From Indolivaga capnocytophagoides DSM 22835 (GTDB lineage: Bacteria; Bacteroidota; Bacteroidia; Bacteroidales; Dysgonomonadaceae), in assembly GCF_000426485.1 (NCBI RefSeq), contig NZ_AUFL01000020.1, positions 1 through 64,000 on the forward strand: a stretch of DNA of 64,000 nucleotides, read 5' to 3'. A program made the translations under genes and the position numbers. This document shows, in pieces, positions 45,847 to 53,980 of the stretch; the first letter of the stretch is position 1, and every line of letters starts with the position of its first letter. Under the pieces are notes generated by a model, which saw nothing but the letters and a program-made list of their open reading frames with translations, was not told where the DNA came from and searched no databases.

Positions 45847-47171
45847 TATTGAATAAAAGGTTCCCCTTTGTAATATTTCACCAAGCGTGATTTCAGATTG
45901 TATTTCAATCCGGCGTTTAATTTTTCTACCCTTGAATTTAAGTACCTGTTAGCACTGGTATTTAGTTCCAATGCGCTAATAAGCCCTTCGGTATATTTTC
46001 TCTGATTTACTTTATGGGCTGCTTCCATTGCGTCCTCTTGTTGAAGGGCTTGCTGGTATTCTTCGGCTTGTCCGTTCATATCAGCTACAGCCTGTTCTAT
46101 TTCACTGTACACAGTACGCTTGGTTTCTTCGTATTCATATTGGGCGATGATCATATTCTGCTTACTCCTTTTTACTGTACTGATACTTGATAAACCATCG
46201 AAAATAGGGATACTGAGTGTGAATGCAAAGTAATGTCCTCGACGGTCTCTTATCTGATCTCTGAATGGAGTATAGTCACTACCGTCCATCCATCTCGAAA
46301 AACTTGTAGAGTAGCCTGTCTCGAAGTATAGAGAAGGGAACAGACTGCCTCTAGAGGATTTGTACTGAGCTTTCTGTGCTTCAAAAGCTTTTTCTGAGGT
46401 TTGTACTTTAGGAGAATAATTAATTGCCTTTCCAAAAATGCTCAAAGCGTCTTCGCTCTCGGTTAAAGGCAGAAAGTCAATATTAGTTAGTGTGTCTATT
46501 CTTAAAACTGAATCTATCGGAAAATTCATTTTTTCCTTTAGTTTAATTGTTTCTATTTCCAAAAGATTTTGTTGTTTTATCACATTATATTTGTCAGAAG
46601 CGGCTTTTGCTTTAATTTCGAGAACATCCGGAGCGGCTTTTAATCCAAGTTCTTCCATTCTGTTTACTTGCTTTAAAAAACTCTGACTTTCTTCAAGTTG
46701 TTGTTGAGCCAGATTTACTGTTCCTTGATAATACAAAACATTGAAAAATAGTTCCATTGTTTCGAATGCCAGCATGTCTTCGGTCTGTCGAAGCTGTTCT
46801 TTACCCATCAGTCTGTTTATCTTTTGCATTTTTATTTTTGATATCTGGGTTAAACCGTCAAATAATAAAACCGAAGCATATATATTATATGAGTTACTGA
46901 AAGAATTTCGGTCTACATAGGTATTTGTTTCTGAGTCCAAACCTCGTCCGAAACTGAAAGTTGTACCGATATTTGCATTTACCTTTGGCAGCAATCCGGC
47001 TATGGCCTCAGAATAATTCTGATTATATATTTTGTTCTGAGCATTTTGTTTTGCTCTTTTAGTACTATGCTCTACTGCATATTGCATACATTGATTCAGA
47101 TTCCAAACTTTGTCCTGAGCCGAAAGTATCGTTGCTAAGCAGAAAAAGGAAAGTGATAGTAAAATTCTCAT
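45846..47171 (-). CDS. TolC-family outer-membrane channel
   Basis: This 441-residue protein has a signal peptide ending near TILSAQ. Two outer membrane efflux repeats are seen: WNLNQCMQYAVEHS at the start and FGKAINYSPKVQTSEKAFEAQ in the second half. GLKAAPDVLEIKAKAAS and YTEGLISALELNTSANRYLNSR are the typical helical hairpins. It is the first gene of the export operon, which encodes a whole tripartite system with the adaptor and permeases. Confidence 0.92.
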   Translation of the reverse strand: MRILLSLSFFCLATILSAQDKVWNLNQCMQYAVEHSTKRAKQNAQNKIYNQNYSEAIAGLLPKVNANIGTTFSFGRGLDSETNTYVDRNSFSNSYNIYASVLLFDGLTQISKIKMQKINRLMGKEQLRQTEDMLAFETMELFFNVLYYQGTVNLAQQQLEESQSFLKQVNRMEELGLKAAPDVLEIKAKAASDKYNVIKQQNLLEIETIKLKEKMNFPIDSVLRIDTLTNIDFLPLTESEDALSIFGKAINYSPKVQTSEKAFEAQKAQYKSSRGSLFPSLYFETGYSTSFSRWMDGSDYTPFRDQIRDRRGHYFAFTLSIPIFDGLSSISTVKRSKQNMIIAQYEYEETKRTVYSEIEQAVADMNGQAEEYQQALQQEDAMEAAHKVNQRKYTEGLISALELNTSANRYLNSRVEKLNAGLKYNLKSRLVKYYKGEPFIQ

Positions 47172-47198
47172 ACAACATTTATCTTTTACTATATACTT

Positions 47199-47216
47199 AA
47201 CTAAAATTATGCCAAA
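47199..47216 (-). promoter_or_regulatory. Possible sigma-54 promoter of the export operon
   Basis: The minus strand reads TTTGGCAT, five bases, then TTAGTT: the -24 GG is present and spaced 10 bp from a GT where GC is expected. It lies 28 bp from the start codon. It is a weak match and is supported mainly by the upstream repeat cluster and by NtrC-type regulators in the window. Confidence 0.35.
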
Positions 47217-47218
47217 TG

Positions 47219-47313
47219 GTGTAAGTTGTTTATTAATAGAATTTTATGGTTTGATCTGGTTTAGGGGGTGTAAAAAACTATTACACTGAAATGATAAGTA
47301 TCTTTACACTGAA
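47219..47313. promoter_or_regulatory. Cluster of GTGTAA/TTACAC motifs, candidate activator sites
   Basis: GTGTAA occurs at 47219-47224 and 47268-47273, TTACACTGAA at 47281-47290 and 47304-47313. The middle two form the inverted repeat GTGTAA-N7-TTACAC, and the two TTACACTGAA copies are 23 bp apart. The cluster lies 5-100 bp upstream of the possible sigma-54 promoter, as expected for enhancer-binding regulators. A role is inferred. Confidence 0.45.
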
Positions 47314-47422
47314 CCGAAAATGTCAATTTATTATGTAGAATATAAATTAAACTTGTTCTATTTTTGCTAGTCAATATATGTAATGACTGAACCTTATAAG
47401 TAACACTTCTATAAAACTAATT

Positions 47423-47767
47423 ATGATAAAAAGTAAAAGCTTCAAAAGTATTATTTTATCTGCACTCCTTTTAACTCTATTTATCTCTTGTGGCTCTTTG
47501 CAAACAGGCATAAAGCAGGTACACCTGGATATGACAAGGCAGGAAGTTATAAGTAAAGTCGGAAATGATTTTGATGTTGTTTCGATGGTTAAGACAGATC
47601 AAGGTAATCTTGAAATAATACGTTATACAATATTACGTATGGAGAATGATAAAACCGTCCCGGCGGAATACTATTTTTTCCATTTTTTAGATGGAAAACT
47701 CGTGGAAATGAATCAGGAAGAAGCTGGTATGCCTATAATTGTGCAGCCTCCTCACAGACATCATTAA
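47423..47767 (+). CDS. Small lipoprotein (SmpA/BamE-like pattern possible)
   Basis: This 114-residue protein has a lipobox LFISCGS, so lipidation at Cys23 is likely. The mature part begins VHLDMTRQEVISKVGNDFDVVSM. This 'gMtkeeV...lG.p' pattern recalls the BamE/SmpA fold, but the match is loose. It is divergent from the export operon and may share its regulatory region. It ends at a strong bidirectional terminator. Confidence 0.7.
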   Translation: MIKSKSFKSIILSALLLTLFISCGSLQTGIKQVHLDMTRQEVISKVGNDFDVVSMVKTDQGNLEIIRYTILRMENDKTVPAEYYFFHFLDGKLVEMNQEEAGMPIIVQPPHRHH

Positions 47768-47794
47768 AAAAGGAAGTCCATTGAGCTTTTATAA

Positions 47795-47827
47795 AAAAAC
47801 TCCGAAGTAACATACTCCGGAGTTTTT
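47795..47827. terminator. Bidirectional terminator
   Basis: AAAAACTCCG (47795-47804) and CGGAGTTTTT (47818-47827) form a 10-bp stem with A and T ends. It separates the convergent lipoprotein and fabH genes. Confidence 0.85.
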
Positions 47828-47870
47828 AGCTTATGACATTTATCGTAAAGTTGCATATGCTTCTTCTACC

Positions 47871-48854
47871 TTATTTTAACGGTTCTATATTGTTCTCAAT
47901 ATATATACCTGCGTAGGTAAATCCACCGCCAAAACCAATAAGAGACAGTTTATCTCCCTTCTTAACTTTTCCTTCTCTCAGACCTTCAAACCAAGCCAAA
48001 GGAACAGAGCCAGCTGAAGTGTTTCCGTATTTTCTTACACTATCAAGGCATTTTTCGATAGGAACGTTCAATTCTTTGAATACAGCTTCTAGCATACGGA
48101 AATTTGCACTGTGCGGAATATAATAGTCTGTTTGATCTAATGTCAGATTATTTTTCTCGCTTAGTTCTTTAAGTCCGCCGGTTAAAGTTTGTACTGCCCA
48201 TTTATAGACAATACGTCCATTTTGATGGAATTTATCATTTGCTATAATTTCTATTCCGTTTATGGGAGCGTTTTGATTTGATAAGTATAAGTCTTTGCCA
48301 TAATCGCCGTTGGTTCCCGTAATAGTCTCGAACAGATGGTTATCTTCTGACGCTTCGACCAATACTGCTCCGGCTCCATCACCGAAAAGAACACATGTGG
48401 TTCGGTCTTCCATATCGATTTTCTTTGACAACATATCAGCACCTATGACCAATACCTTTTTGTGAGTGTTTGCAGCAATAAGCCCTTTTGCTAAGATTAT
48501 ACCATTGACAAAGCCTGCGCAAGCAGAGGCTATGTCTATTGTTCCTGCGTTTTTTATTTTCAATCGTGATTGCACCTGACTGGCTACACTGGGTATTAGT
48601 TGGTCTGGAGTTGTGGTTGCGACAATAATAAAATCAATGTCGGCAAGGTCTTTGTTATAATTTAGAGAAAGATTTTGAGCTGCTTTTACACACATGTCGC
48701 TGGTGTATTCATCATCTGTGGCGAAGTAACGTTTTTCGATACCGGTTCTTTCTCTGATCCATTGGTCGGAGGTTTGTATATATTTTTCAAAGAATGAGTT
48801 TCTTATTTCTTTTTCAGGATGATAAATTCCAATTGAATTTATAGTTGCATTCAT
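47871..48854 (-). CDS. fabH: 3-oxoacyl-ACP synthase III (KAS III)
   Basis: FabH starts fatty-acid elongation by condensing acyl-CoA with malonyl-ACP. The 327-residue protein has the triad Cys112 (DIASACAGFVNG), His248 (YIPHSANFRM) and Asn278 (KYGNTSAGS), plus CVLFGDGAGAVLVE. It stands alone rather than in the usual plsX-fabH group, so it may be a second copy or work in a secondary pathway; that is inference from position only. Confidence 0.93.
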   Translation of the reverse strand: MNATINSIGIYHPEKEIRNSFFEKYIQTSDQWIRERTGIEKRYFATDDEYTSDMCVKAAQNLSLNYNKDLADIDFIIVATTTPDQLIPSVASQVQSRLKIKNAGTIDIASACAGFVNGIILAKGLIAANTHKKVLVIGADMLSKKIDMEDRTTCVLFGDGAGAVLVEASEDNHLFETITGTNGDYGKDLYLSNQNAPINGIEIIANDKFHQNGRIVYKWAVQTLTGGLKELSEKNNLTLDQTDYYIPHSANFRMLEAVFKELNVPIEKCLDSVRKYGNTSAGSVPLAWFEGLREGKVKKGDKLSLIGFGGGFTYAGIYIENNIEPLK

Positions 48855-49262
48855 ATCTTTAATTTTATACTGTAAGATTTGTTAGGGTACTAAGTAAAAT
48901 AAAATTCTATGTGTTGATTTAAGTACCAGCTGTATCAGTTAATGTCTCTTTTAACAAAAGAAGAATCTCCGTCATTAAAAATGCAAATATAATTTTTTAC
49001 TGGTATGCTTGTGTATTTATTATCGATTTCATGTTTCTTTTATCTAAAATAAATAATTTTTTAACAAAAAATATCTCTTTGTTTGTGAATTTTTATGTGA
49101 TAATTGGTTGGTATATAGTGATATATGCTTGTCTGTTTTAAAGTGAAACCCCCAATAATATATCCACGATAAGTAGTGAATTATATCTTTAATGAAGAGC
49201 TGTTTATACAAATTATTAGTCAATGTAGAGCAACTTTGGTAAAAGTTATTACATTTGCATCG
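48855..49262. other. Intergenic region upstream of fabH and the riboswitch
   Basis: About 400 AT-rich bases without a credible gene. TACATTTG at 49250-49257 is a -7 box just ahead of the riboswitch start, though no good -33 TTG is at the usual distance. Confidence 0.4.
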
Positions 49263-49435
49263 CATTTTGGTGTCATTTTCTATGTTCATAGATAATGGTG
49301 AAAAGGGAATTGGGTGAAAATCCCTGACAGACCCGCTGCTGTGAATTCTATTAGTATCTCTGAAAGTACTAATGCCACTGTTCTTATGGGAAGGATTTTA
49401 GAGATAGAATAAGTCAGAAGACCTGCCAAAATAGC
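49263..49435 (+). ncRNA. Cobalamin riboswitch
   Basis: The conserved B12 elements appear in order: GGGTGAAAATCCC with GACAGACCCGCTGCTGTGA, GCCACTG, a TGGGAAGG segment, and the B12 box (AAGTCAGAAGACCTGCC). P1 closes with TTTTGG (49265-49270) and CCAAAA (49426-49431). The aptamer sits in a 340-nt leader ahead of a formate/nitrite-type channel gene. Cobalamin binding would be expected to lower expression of the downstream gene. Confidence 0.93.
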
Positions 49436-49565
49436 CAAGTTTGAAGCTTTCGGGTGAATAAAGTATCAGGCTATCGTATCTGTATCACTAAAGACTATAT
49501 TAATAGACAGTTATATTTTTTTTATAACTATCGCTTGTTATGTGTCTAAAATTGAACAGGAAAAA

Positions 49566-49619
49566 ATGAAACAACATATATACAATATAAAATATATTAA
49601 CGTACAGCATTATGGCTAA
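49566..49619 (+). CDS. Leader ORF overlapping the FNT start codon
   Basis: The 17-codon frame MKQHIYNIKYINVQHYG is preceded by a strong Shine-Dalgarno-like AGGAAAAA, whereas the FNT ATG at 49612 has no evident ribosome site. The frame's TAA overlaps the FNT start (ATGGCTAA). This suggests translational coupling, with riboswitch control exerted on the upstream site. The peptide itself may have no function. Confidence 0.5.
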   Translation: MKQHIYNIKYINVQHYG

Positions 49620-50406
49620 TTATTATAGTCCGAAAGAGATAACTCACAATTTTGCTTCATCTGCCGCATATAAGCGAGGCTTATCATTACCTCGTTTTAT
49701 TACTATTGCAATATTGGGAGGGGCGTTTATTGCTTTCGGCGGTATGCTTTCAATTATGGTTGCCGGTGGTATCCCGGGGATAGGGGCGGGTAATCCCGGA
49801 TTAGTCAAATTTATTGCCGGAGCATTATTTCCTGTTGGTCTGATCATGGTGTCTATAACAGGTGCAGATCTATTTACCAGTAATTGCGCAGCGTTTACAT
49901 ATAAATACCTAGGGAAAGAAATCAGACTGCATGTGTTTTTCAAATACTTGTTGTTGTCTTATATCTTCAATTTTATAGGAACGCAGATTGTGGCGTTTCT
50001 TCTTTCATTCGAAGTAGGATTACTGGATAAAGAGCCCTGGCAGTCTTATTTATTTCATTATACAGAAGCTAAAGTCAATCAGGATTTTATAAAAATATTA
50101 CTAAAAGGTATTGGTGCAAATTGGCTGGTGTGTCTGGGTATGTTCATGGGATATTCCGCAAAAGATATTACAGGCAAATGTATTGCGATATGGATTCCTG
50201 TAATGCTTTTTGTCACTCTTGGATATGAGCACTCTATTGCAAATATGTTTTTTATTCCTGCTGCGATATATTCCGGTGCTGATATTGCATGGACCGATTT
50301 TTTTATTCAAAATCTTATTCCGGCTACTTTAGGTAATTTTATTGGTGGTGCTGTATTTGTCGGCTGTGCATATACTTATCTGTACTTAAGGCCTGAAAAG
50401 GTATGA
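49612..50406 (+). CDS. Formate/nitrite transporter family channel
   Basis: This 264-residue FNT-family membrane protein has six helices and the typical blocks GGAFIAFGGMLSIMV, GLIMVSITGADLFTSNCAAF, GIGANWLVCLGMFMGYSAKDITGK and LGYEHSIANMFFIPAA. It passes small monovalent anions such as formate, nitrite or a short-chain acid. A cobalamin riboswitch upstream is unusual and hints at a link to B12-dependent metabolism, for example propionate or methylmalonyl-CoA flux (inference). It has no neighbouring pfl gene in the window. Confidence 0.92.
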   Translation: MANYYSPKEITHNFASSAAYKRGLSLPRFITIAILGGAFIAFGGMLSIMVAGGIPGIGAGNPGLVKFIAGALFPVGLIMVSITGADLFTSNCAAFTYKYLGKEIRLHVFFKYLLLSYIFNFIGTQIVAFLLSFEVGLLDKEPWQSYLFHYTEAKVNQDFIKILLKGIGANWLVCLGMFMGYSAKDITGKCIAIWIPVMLFVTLGYEHSIANMFFIPAAIYSGADIAWTDFFIQNLIPATLGNFIGGAVFVGCAYTYLYLRPEKV

Positions 50407-50714
50407 GGATAACACAATTATTATAGGGGTTTATTATCTTTTATCTACTGAGAAGATGCCATTTTAGGATCAGTCTACCTTAGAAAGTAATATCTTATTT
50501 ATTGATATAAGATTATAGTTTACATCTTTTATTTATTGATTTTTCTTATAAGTATGTTGTAAAACATATTTTTGTTATATATTTGTACTGTGTTTTTCAT
50601 GGTATTAGATTTAAGGTTAACAATGAAGATTGGTTGTCGGGATGACAACCTTTTCTTTTTTTGTATAAACTCAATTAATAACATAATCCCTGAAAACGAA
50701 ATATACTACTAAGG
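50407..50714 (+). other. Intergenic region downstream of FNT with possible small RNA
   Basis: No protein gene is convincing. It contains a -7 box and a terminator 50 bp apart, described in the next entry. The rest is AT-rich sequence with a GATATAAGA/TCTTATTTATTG hairpin near 50485-50515. Confidence 0.4.
50592..50660 (+). ncRNA. Candidate small RNA
   Basis: TATATTTG at 50578-50585, with TTG 18 bp upstream, is a plausible promoter. GGTTGTC (50632-50638) and GACAACC (50644-50650), followed by TTTTCTTTTTTT, is a good terminator. The predicted transcript is about 65-70 nt. A 37-codon frame overlaps it but would have to read through the terminator. Confidence 0.35.
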
Positions 50715-50888
50715 TTAAAACATTATAATCAATTTCCAACTTACACTTTTGTTTCCATGCATCGGCATTTTGTTTCCTCTAGAGACTGATAATGTCACAG
50801 TTTCGGGTGTTCCCATAGCTTTCCAAACACCACTTTTAGGACATTTCTCTCCAGTACGGGCTGTCATCCCAAGACGGGGCTTCATCAT
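50715..50888 (-). CDS. Small protein with TGEKCPKSGVW motif
   Basis: This protein of about 57 residues begins MMKPRLGMTARTGEKCPKSG. The longer frame from 50927 would add 13 residues that look non-coding. The body is basic and beta-like, with one Cys and the end VSWKLI. The GEKCPxSGxW pattern recurs in small Bacteroidota/Proteobacteria proteins, but I cannot assign a function. No signal peptide is seen. Confidence 0.55.
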   Translation of the reverse strand: MMKPRLGMTARTGEKCPKSGVWKAMGTPETVTLSVSRGNKMPMHGNKSVSWKLIIMF

Positions 50889-50939
50889 AATTATTTCTAT
50901 TTTTTTATTATAAGCACAAAAATACAATAATTTAAAGAA

Positions 50940-50969
50940 AAAGGGCTAAATGATACAGTTTAGCCCTTT
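50940..50969 (-). terminator. Terminator of the DUF2147 gene
   Basis: AAAGGGCTAAA (50940-50950) and TTTAGCCCTTT (50959-50969), 11-bp stem, with a T-rich tail on the minus strand just after the stop. Confidence 0.8.
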
Positions 50970-50978
50970 CCGATTCTT

Positions 50979-51410
50979 TTATTCTATTCTGGTCCAAATT
51001 TGGGATCGTCCAAAAGCTGAGATACCTACATATCCCCGGACTTTAAGTTTATCCTTGTTTTCAAGGGAAATAGTACATTTATACAATTTACCAGAAGACG
51101 GATCAAGTATTTCTCCATCAGAATACTCTTTACCATTTTTCTTTAAGCCTTTTATGATAGTCAATCCCTTTAGAGGTTTATCTTTATCCAGACCAGAACA
51201 TTTGGTGCATTTGTCGTTCTTTTTCTCAGGATTAAGTATCTCTATTATTTTACCATATACTTTGCTGTCTTTTTCGTAAATTTCAACGACTGATTTGGCA
51301 TCACCAGTTTTATCATCAAATGTTTTCCATTTACCGATAACACTTTGTGCAGAAACAGTCATCAAACAAAACAAAGAAGCGAGAAAGATGAATATTTTCT
51401 TTTTTTTCAT
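50979..51410 (-). CDS. DUF2147 secreted protein
   Basis: This 143-residue protein has a signal peptide ending near TVSAQ. The DUF2147 core starts GKWKTFDDKTGDAKSVVEIY, carries CTKCSG in the middle and ends YVGISAFGRSQIWTRI, a lipocalin-like beta fold by family knowledge. Function is not established. It is monocistronic, with its own terminator. Confidence 0.88.
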   Translation of the reverse strand: MKKKKIFIFLASLFCLMTVSAQSVIGKWKTFDDKTGDAKSVVEIYEKDSKVYGKIIEILNPEKKNDKCTKCSGLDKDKPLKGLTIIKGLKKNGKEYSDGEILDPSSGKLYKCTISLENKDKLKVRGYVGISAFGRSQIWTRIE

Positions 51411-51530
51411 ATTAGAATGTTTTTTTATTACTAAAATCGGTCAAATGTAATGAAAAAGCAATAAGAAATATCAATAACCATCTTTTTTGAGTAAAGAATC
51501 AGTAATTGGAATTAAATAATCTAATTTGTA

Positions 51531-52172
51531 TCAGTCTTGTTCGAAAGATCGTAAAGTACCGTCTTCATTAAATTCGATAGAATAGCGTGAACGCTCATTC
51601 GATAAACTTCTCGGATACCAGGTAACTTTATTCCGATAAGTAGTTGCATAAACAGTCCGGTTGGTTGATTTGCTACCTATCTCCTGCATCTTGGCAACCA
51701 TTGCCTTATATGTATTATTTGCATTAACAAAAGGGATTTGGCTCAGATTTACAATATTACCTGTTACGTCATCGGATTTGGATAATACAACAGGCTCAGG
51801 ATCTTTCCATATTCCATCATCATAAGAGTAGCTGTCAACATAGTTCGGATTATCCGGATTCTGAATCTTCAATGAGATACGATAATCAGTATAAAAGTGA
51901 ATAGTCTGATATATCCTTATCTCTTTTCCTTTTAGCTCATGCCTGTTTCTTAATAAATTTTCAGCTTCTTGGAGTGATTCTCGGTCAGCCATAAAGTCCA
52001 GGTCTTTATTCTTTCTGGATATTTCGGATACTTGAGAAATACTATTATTATCTGCTATTTCTTTTGAATTTCCATCCAACGTATCATGAATAGATCTCGT
52101 AAGTTTATGGCACGAAAGTAAGCCGATAGATGCAGCGAGCAATAAAATGTAGGTTATTGTATTTTGTTTCAT
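51531..52172 (-). CDS. Hypothetical lipoprotein
   Basis: This 213-residue protein has a lipobox IGLLSCHK, so Cys21 is the likely lipid anchor. The mature part contains a Ser/Asn-rich linker and a mixed domain with YQTIHFYTDYRISLKIQNP and a C-terminal RYSIEFNEDGTLRSFEQ. No family was recognised. It lies 6 bp after the upstream membrane protein gene, so the two are co-transcribed. Confidence 0.7.
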   Translation of the reverse strand: MKQNTITYILLLAASIGLLSCHKLTRSIHDTLDGNSKEIADNNSISQVSEISRKNKDLDFMADRESLQEAENLLRNRHELKGKEIRIYQTIHFYTDYRISLKIQNPDNPNYVDSYSYDDGIWKDPEPVVLSKSDDVTGNIVNLSQIPFVNANNTYKAMVAKMQEIGSKSTNRTVYATTYRNKVTWYPRSLSNERSRYSIEFNEDGTLRSFEQD

Positions 52173-52178
52173 TATATA

Positions 52179-53153
52179 TTAAATAGAATTTATATCTTCT
52201 TCGAACATAATAGAATCGGGGTTTTTCTTATCATAAAATATTTCCTTTTCTGTTTCAAGCTTAACAGAGCCGACGTCTACAAGAGAGACTATTTTTCGAA
52301 TCTTTGTACGACGCATATTACCTGTATGATCTGTAAATTCAATATCAAATTGTATTTCAGGCTGTTCATTTATATATGTTCCGGTCTGTTCTGCCCGAAT
52401 TATCTTTGCATAAGCTTTCAAACCTCTGAATTTTAAAATGATAGATTCTTTTCCTATATTCAGTTTTTTGAAAATCAAGAATCTGAATATTAGATAAAAT
52501 ATACCTGAAAAGAAAATAAGAAAGCCTGCTGAACTAATTAAAGGATGCGAAAACGAAAGAAAACGCCATCCATAACCTGCATTTTCAAGATCATAAGAGT
52601 AATCGTAGTAATACAATACACCTGAAAGAAAAACGATCCAAATAATATATGGAATAGGGTTAATTTTTGTTCGGATATCTTCGAGGACAAAGAACGGTGA
52701 CCTTTTTAAATTTTCATCGACTCTTAAATACAGAGTTTTTCCCATCTCAAAGCGCTTTTCTTGAGGTCTGGAGTCGTTTATATCTATTTTTTGCCAGACT
52801 CTTTCACCTTCCAGATTATCAAATTCAAGTGAGATTGTCTTCAACTCTATTTTTTTATTAAACGATTTTAGAGGTCTTACTTCAATAATCCGGGCAGGCA
52901 GCCTCACTCCGTTTCTTATAATTTGACTTATGTTTTTTTGTTTAATGAAAGAATATTTCATAAGTAAATAAAAACTAAAACCAAAAATGAAAGACCACAG
53001 AGCAACGCTTAGAGCCAGATAGACGAATGATTCTTTCGGATCAACTCTGCTTAAATTGACATTGCGAAAATCTGTACCATAATAAATTATAGCTGGATGA
53101 ACAAAAATAAAATAGAAGAAAAGCAGTATCCAGAAATATTTAAAAATTTTCAT
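52179..53153 (-). CDS. Membrane protein with two DUF3592-like repeats
   Basis: This 324-residue protein has four TM segments (about 5-25, 45-68, 170-185 and 210-230). Each pair is followed by a soluble beta domain of the pattern 'GvrlpAriievr...leFdnleGe...', at about 82-160 and again at about 240-315 (GLKAYAKIIRAEQTG...QFDIEFTDHTG). The internal duplication is visible by eye. DUF3592 function is unknown. It is first in a two-gene unit with the lipoprotein. Confidence 0.7.
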   Translation of the reverse strand: MKIFKYFWILLFFYFIFVHPAIIYYGTDFRNVNLSRVDPKESFVYLALSVALWSFIFGFSFYLLMKYSFIKQKNISQIIRNGVRLPARIIEVRPLKSFNKKIELKTISLEFDNLEGERVWQKIDINDSRPQEKRFEMGKTLYLRVDENLKRSPFFVLEDIRTKINPIPYIIWIVFLSGVLYYYDYSYDLENAGYGWRFLSFSHPLISSAGFLIFFSGIFYLIFRFLIFKKLNIGKESIILKFRGLKAYAKIIRAEQTGTYINEQPEIQFDIEFTDHTGNMRRTKIRKIVSLVDVGSVKLETEKEIFYDKKNPDSIMFEEDINSI

Positions 53154-53308
53154 TATTTCAATTTATATATGAAGATTTTAAAATTCAAAGGTAAAGGTAG
53201 CTAATATGAGCTATTCCTATTTCAATGATCTAATATTAATACTTACACCTTGAACAATTAGTTTATAAAAAAGGTTCTGATAGATAGCAGGATTCAAGCT
53301 ATCTCTAC

Positions 53309-53345
53309 AAAAAGATAAGGAAATACTTCACAGCATTTCCTTATC
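53309..53345 (-). terminator. Terminator of the small secreted protein gene
   Basis: GATAAGGAAAT (53314-53324) and ATTTCCTTATC (53335-53345), an 11-bp stem followed by TTTTT on the minus strand. Confidence 0.8.
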
Positions 53346-53379
53346 TCCTCTAAAGTTGTCTGATGTATGAAAGATTTAT

Positions 53380-53715
53380 TTATTCGGCAGAGGATTCTAC
53401 ATACTCCTTACCTTCATCATCAAGGATAACAACCTTAGTACTTTGATCAGATTTTGACGATAAAGTCACTTTCGTCAACTTCTTCTCTGCATTATATGCA
53501 AGAGCAGTGACGTCAGAAGACTCCACATATCCCCTAATAGTGGTTTGCACCTTTTCATTTAGATCTGCAAATTTCACATCTGTGTATCCGTCATCTGTAG
53601 CCTGACCAATAGCAACAACAGCATTATTCTCACCTAACACACTATTTACACTTCCAAAAGCTGATGTTCCACAAACTATCGCAATGGCCAACATCATTGT
53701 TTTTACTGTTTTCAT
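53380..53715 (-). CDS. Small secreted protein (PepSY-like pattern)
   Basis: This 111-residue protein has a signal peptide (cleavage near SAFGS). The mature part reads DVKFADLNEKVQTTIRGYVESSDVTALAYNAEKKLTKVTL, resembling Bacteroidota PepSY-like periplasmic proteins. It is divergent from the hybrid sensor kinase, and such proteins are often targets of the adjacent kinase (context inference). Upstream on the minus strand TTTTGGTATGACTATTGTGT resembles a weak sigma-54 element. Confidence 0.65.
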   Translation of the reverse strand: MKTVKTMMLAIAIVCGTSAFGSVNSVLGENNAVVAIGQATDDGYTDVKFADLNEKVQTTIRGYVESSDVTALAYNAEKKLTKVTLSSKSDQSTKVVILDDEGKEYVESSAE

Positions 53716-53883
53716 CGTTTCTAAATTTTAAATTATTACAAACTAAAATATGGTATACAAACTCTGTCACATAAAAGAATACACAATAGTCATACCAAAA
53801 GAAAATGTAAATAATGGTTGTTTGTCAATTGCTTTATAATAAACTGTTTATGTCAATTGTCTATTATTCTGCAGTTGTAGAGT

Positions 53884-53900
53884 TGTGGAATTTTTCCACA
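53884..53900. promoter_or_regulatory. Palindrome upstream of the hybrid kinase
   Basis: TGTGGAA, three T, TTCCACA is a perfect 7-3-7 inverted repeat between the secreted-protein and kinase genes. Two TGTCAATTG copies lie at 53823-53831 and 53851-53859. A regulator-binding role is inferred. Confidence 0.4.
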
Positions 53901-53980
53901 GTCGTGACTGTAGAAAACCAAATGAATGTTTTCTTTGTTTGTCTTATATCATACAACTCAAAAAAGAAATACGAATAATA

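Noticed and set aside
49044-49289. 81-codon minus-strand frame upstream of the riboswitch
   Set aside because: It is low-complexity and overlaps the start of the cobalamin riboswitch on the opposite strand.
53885-53980. Upstream start for the hybrid kinase
   Set aside because: The added 32 residues cross a perfect palindrome and are Cys/Phe-rich without family character; the ATG at 53981 precedes a normal N-terminus.
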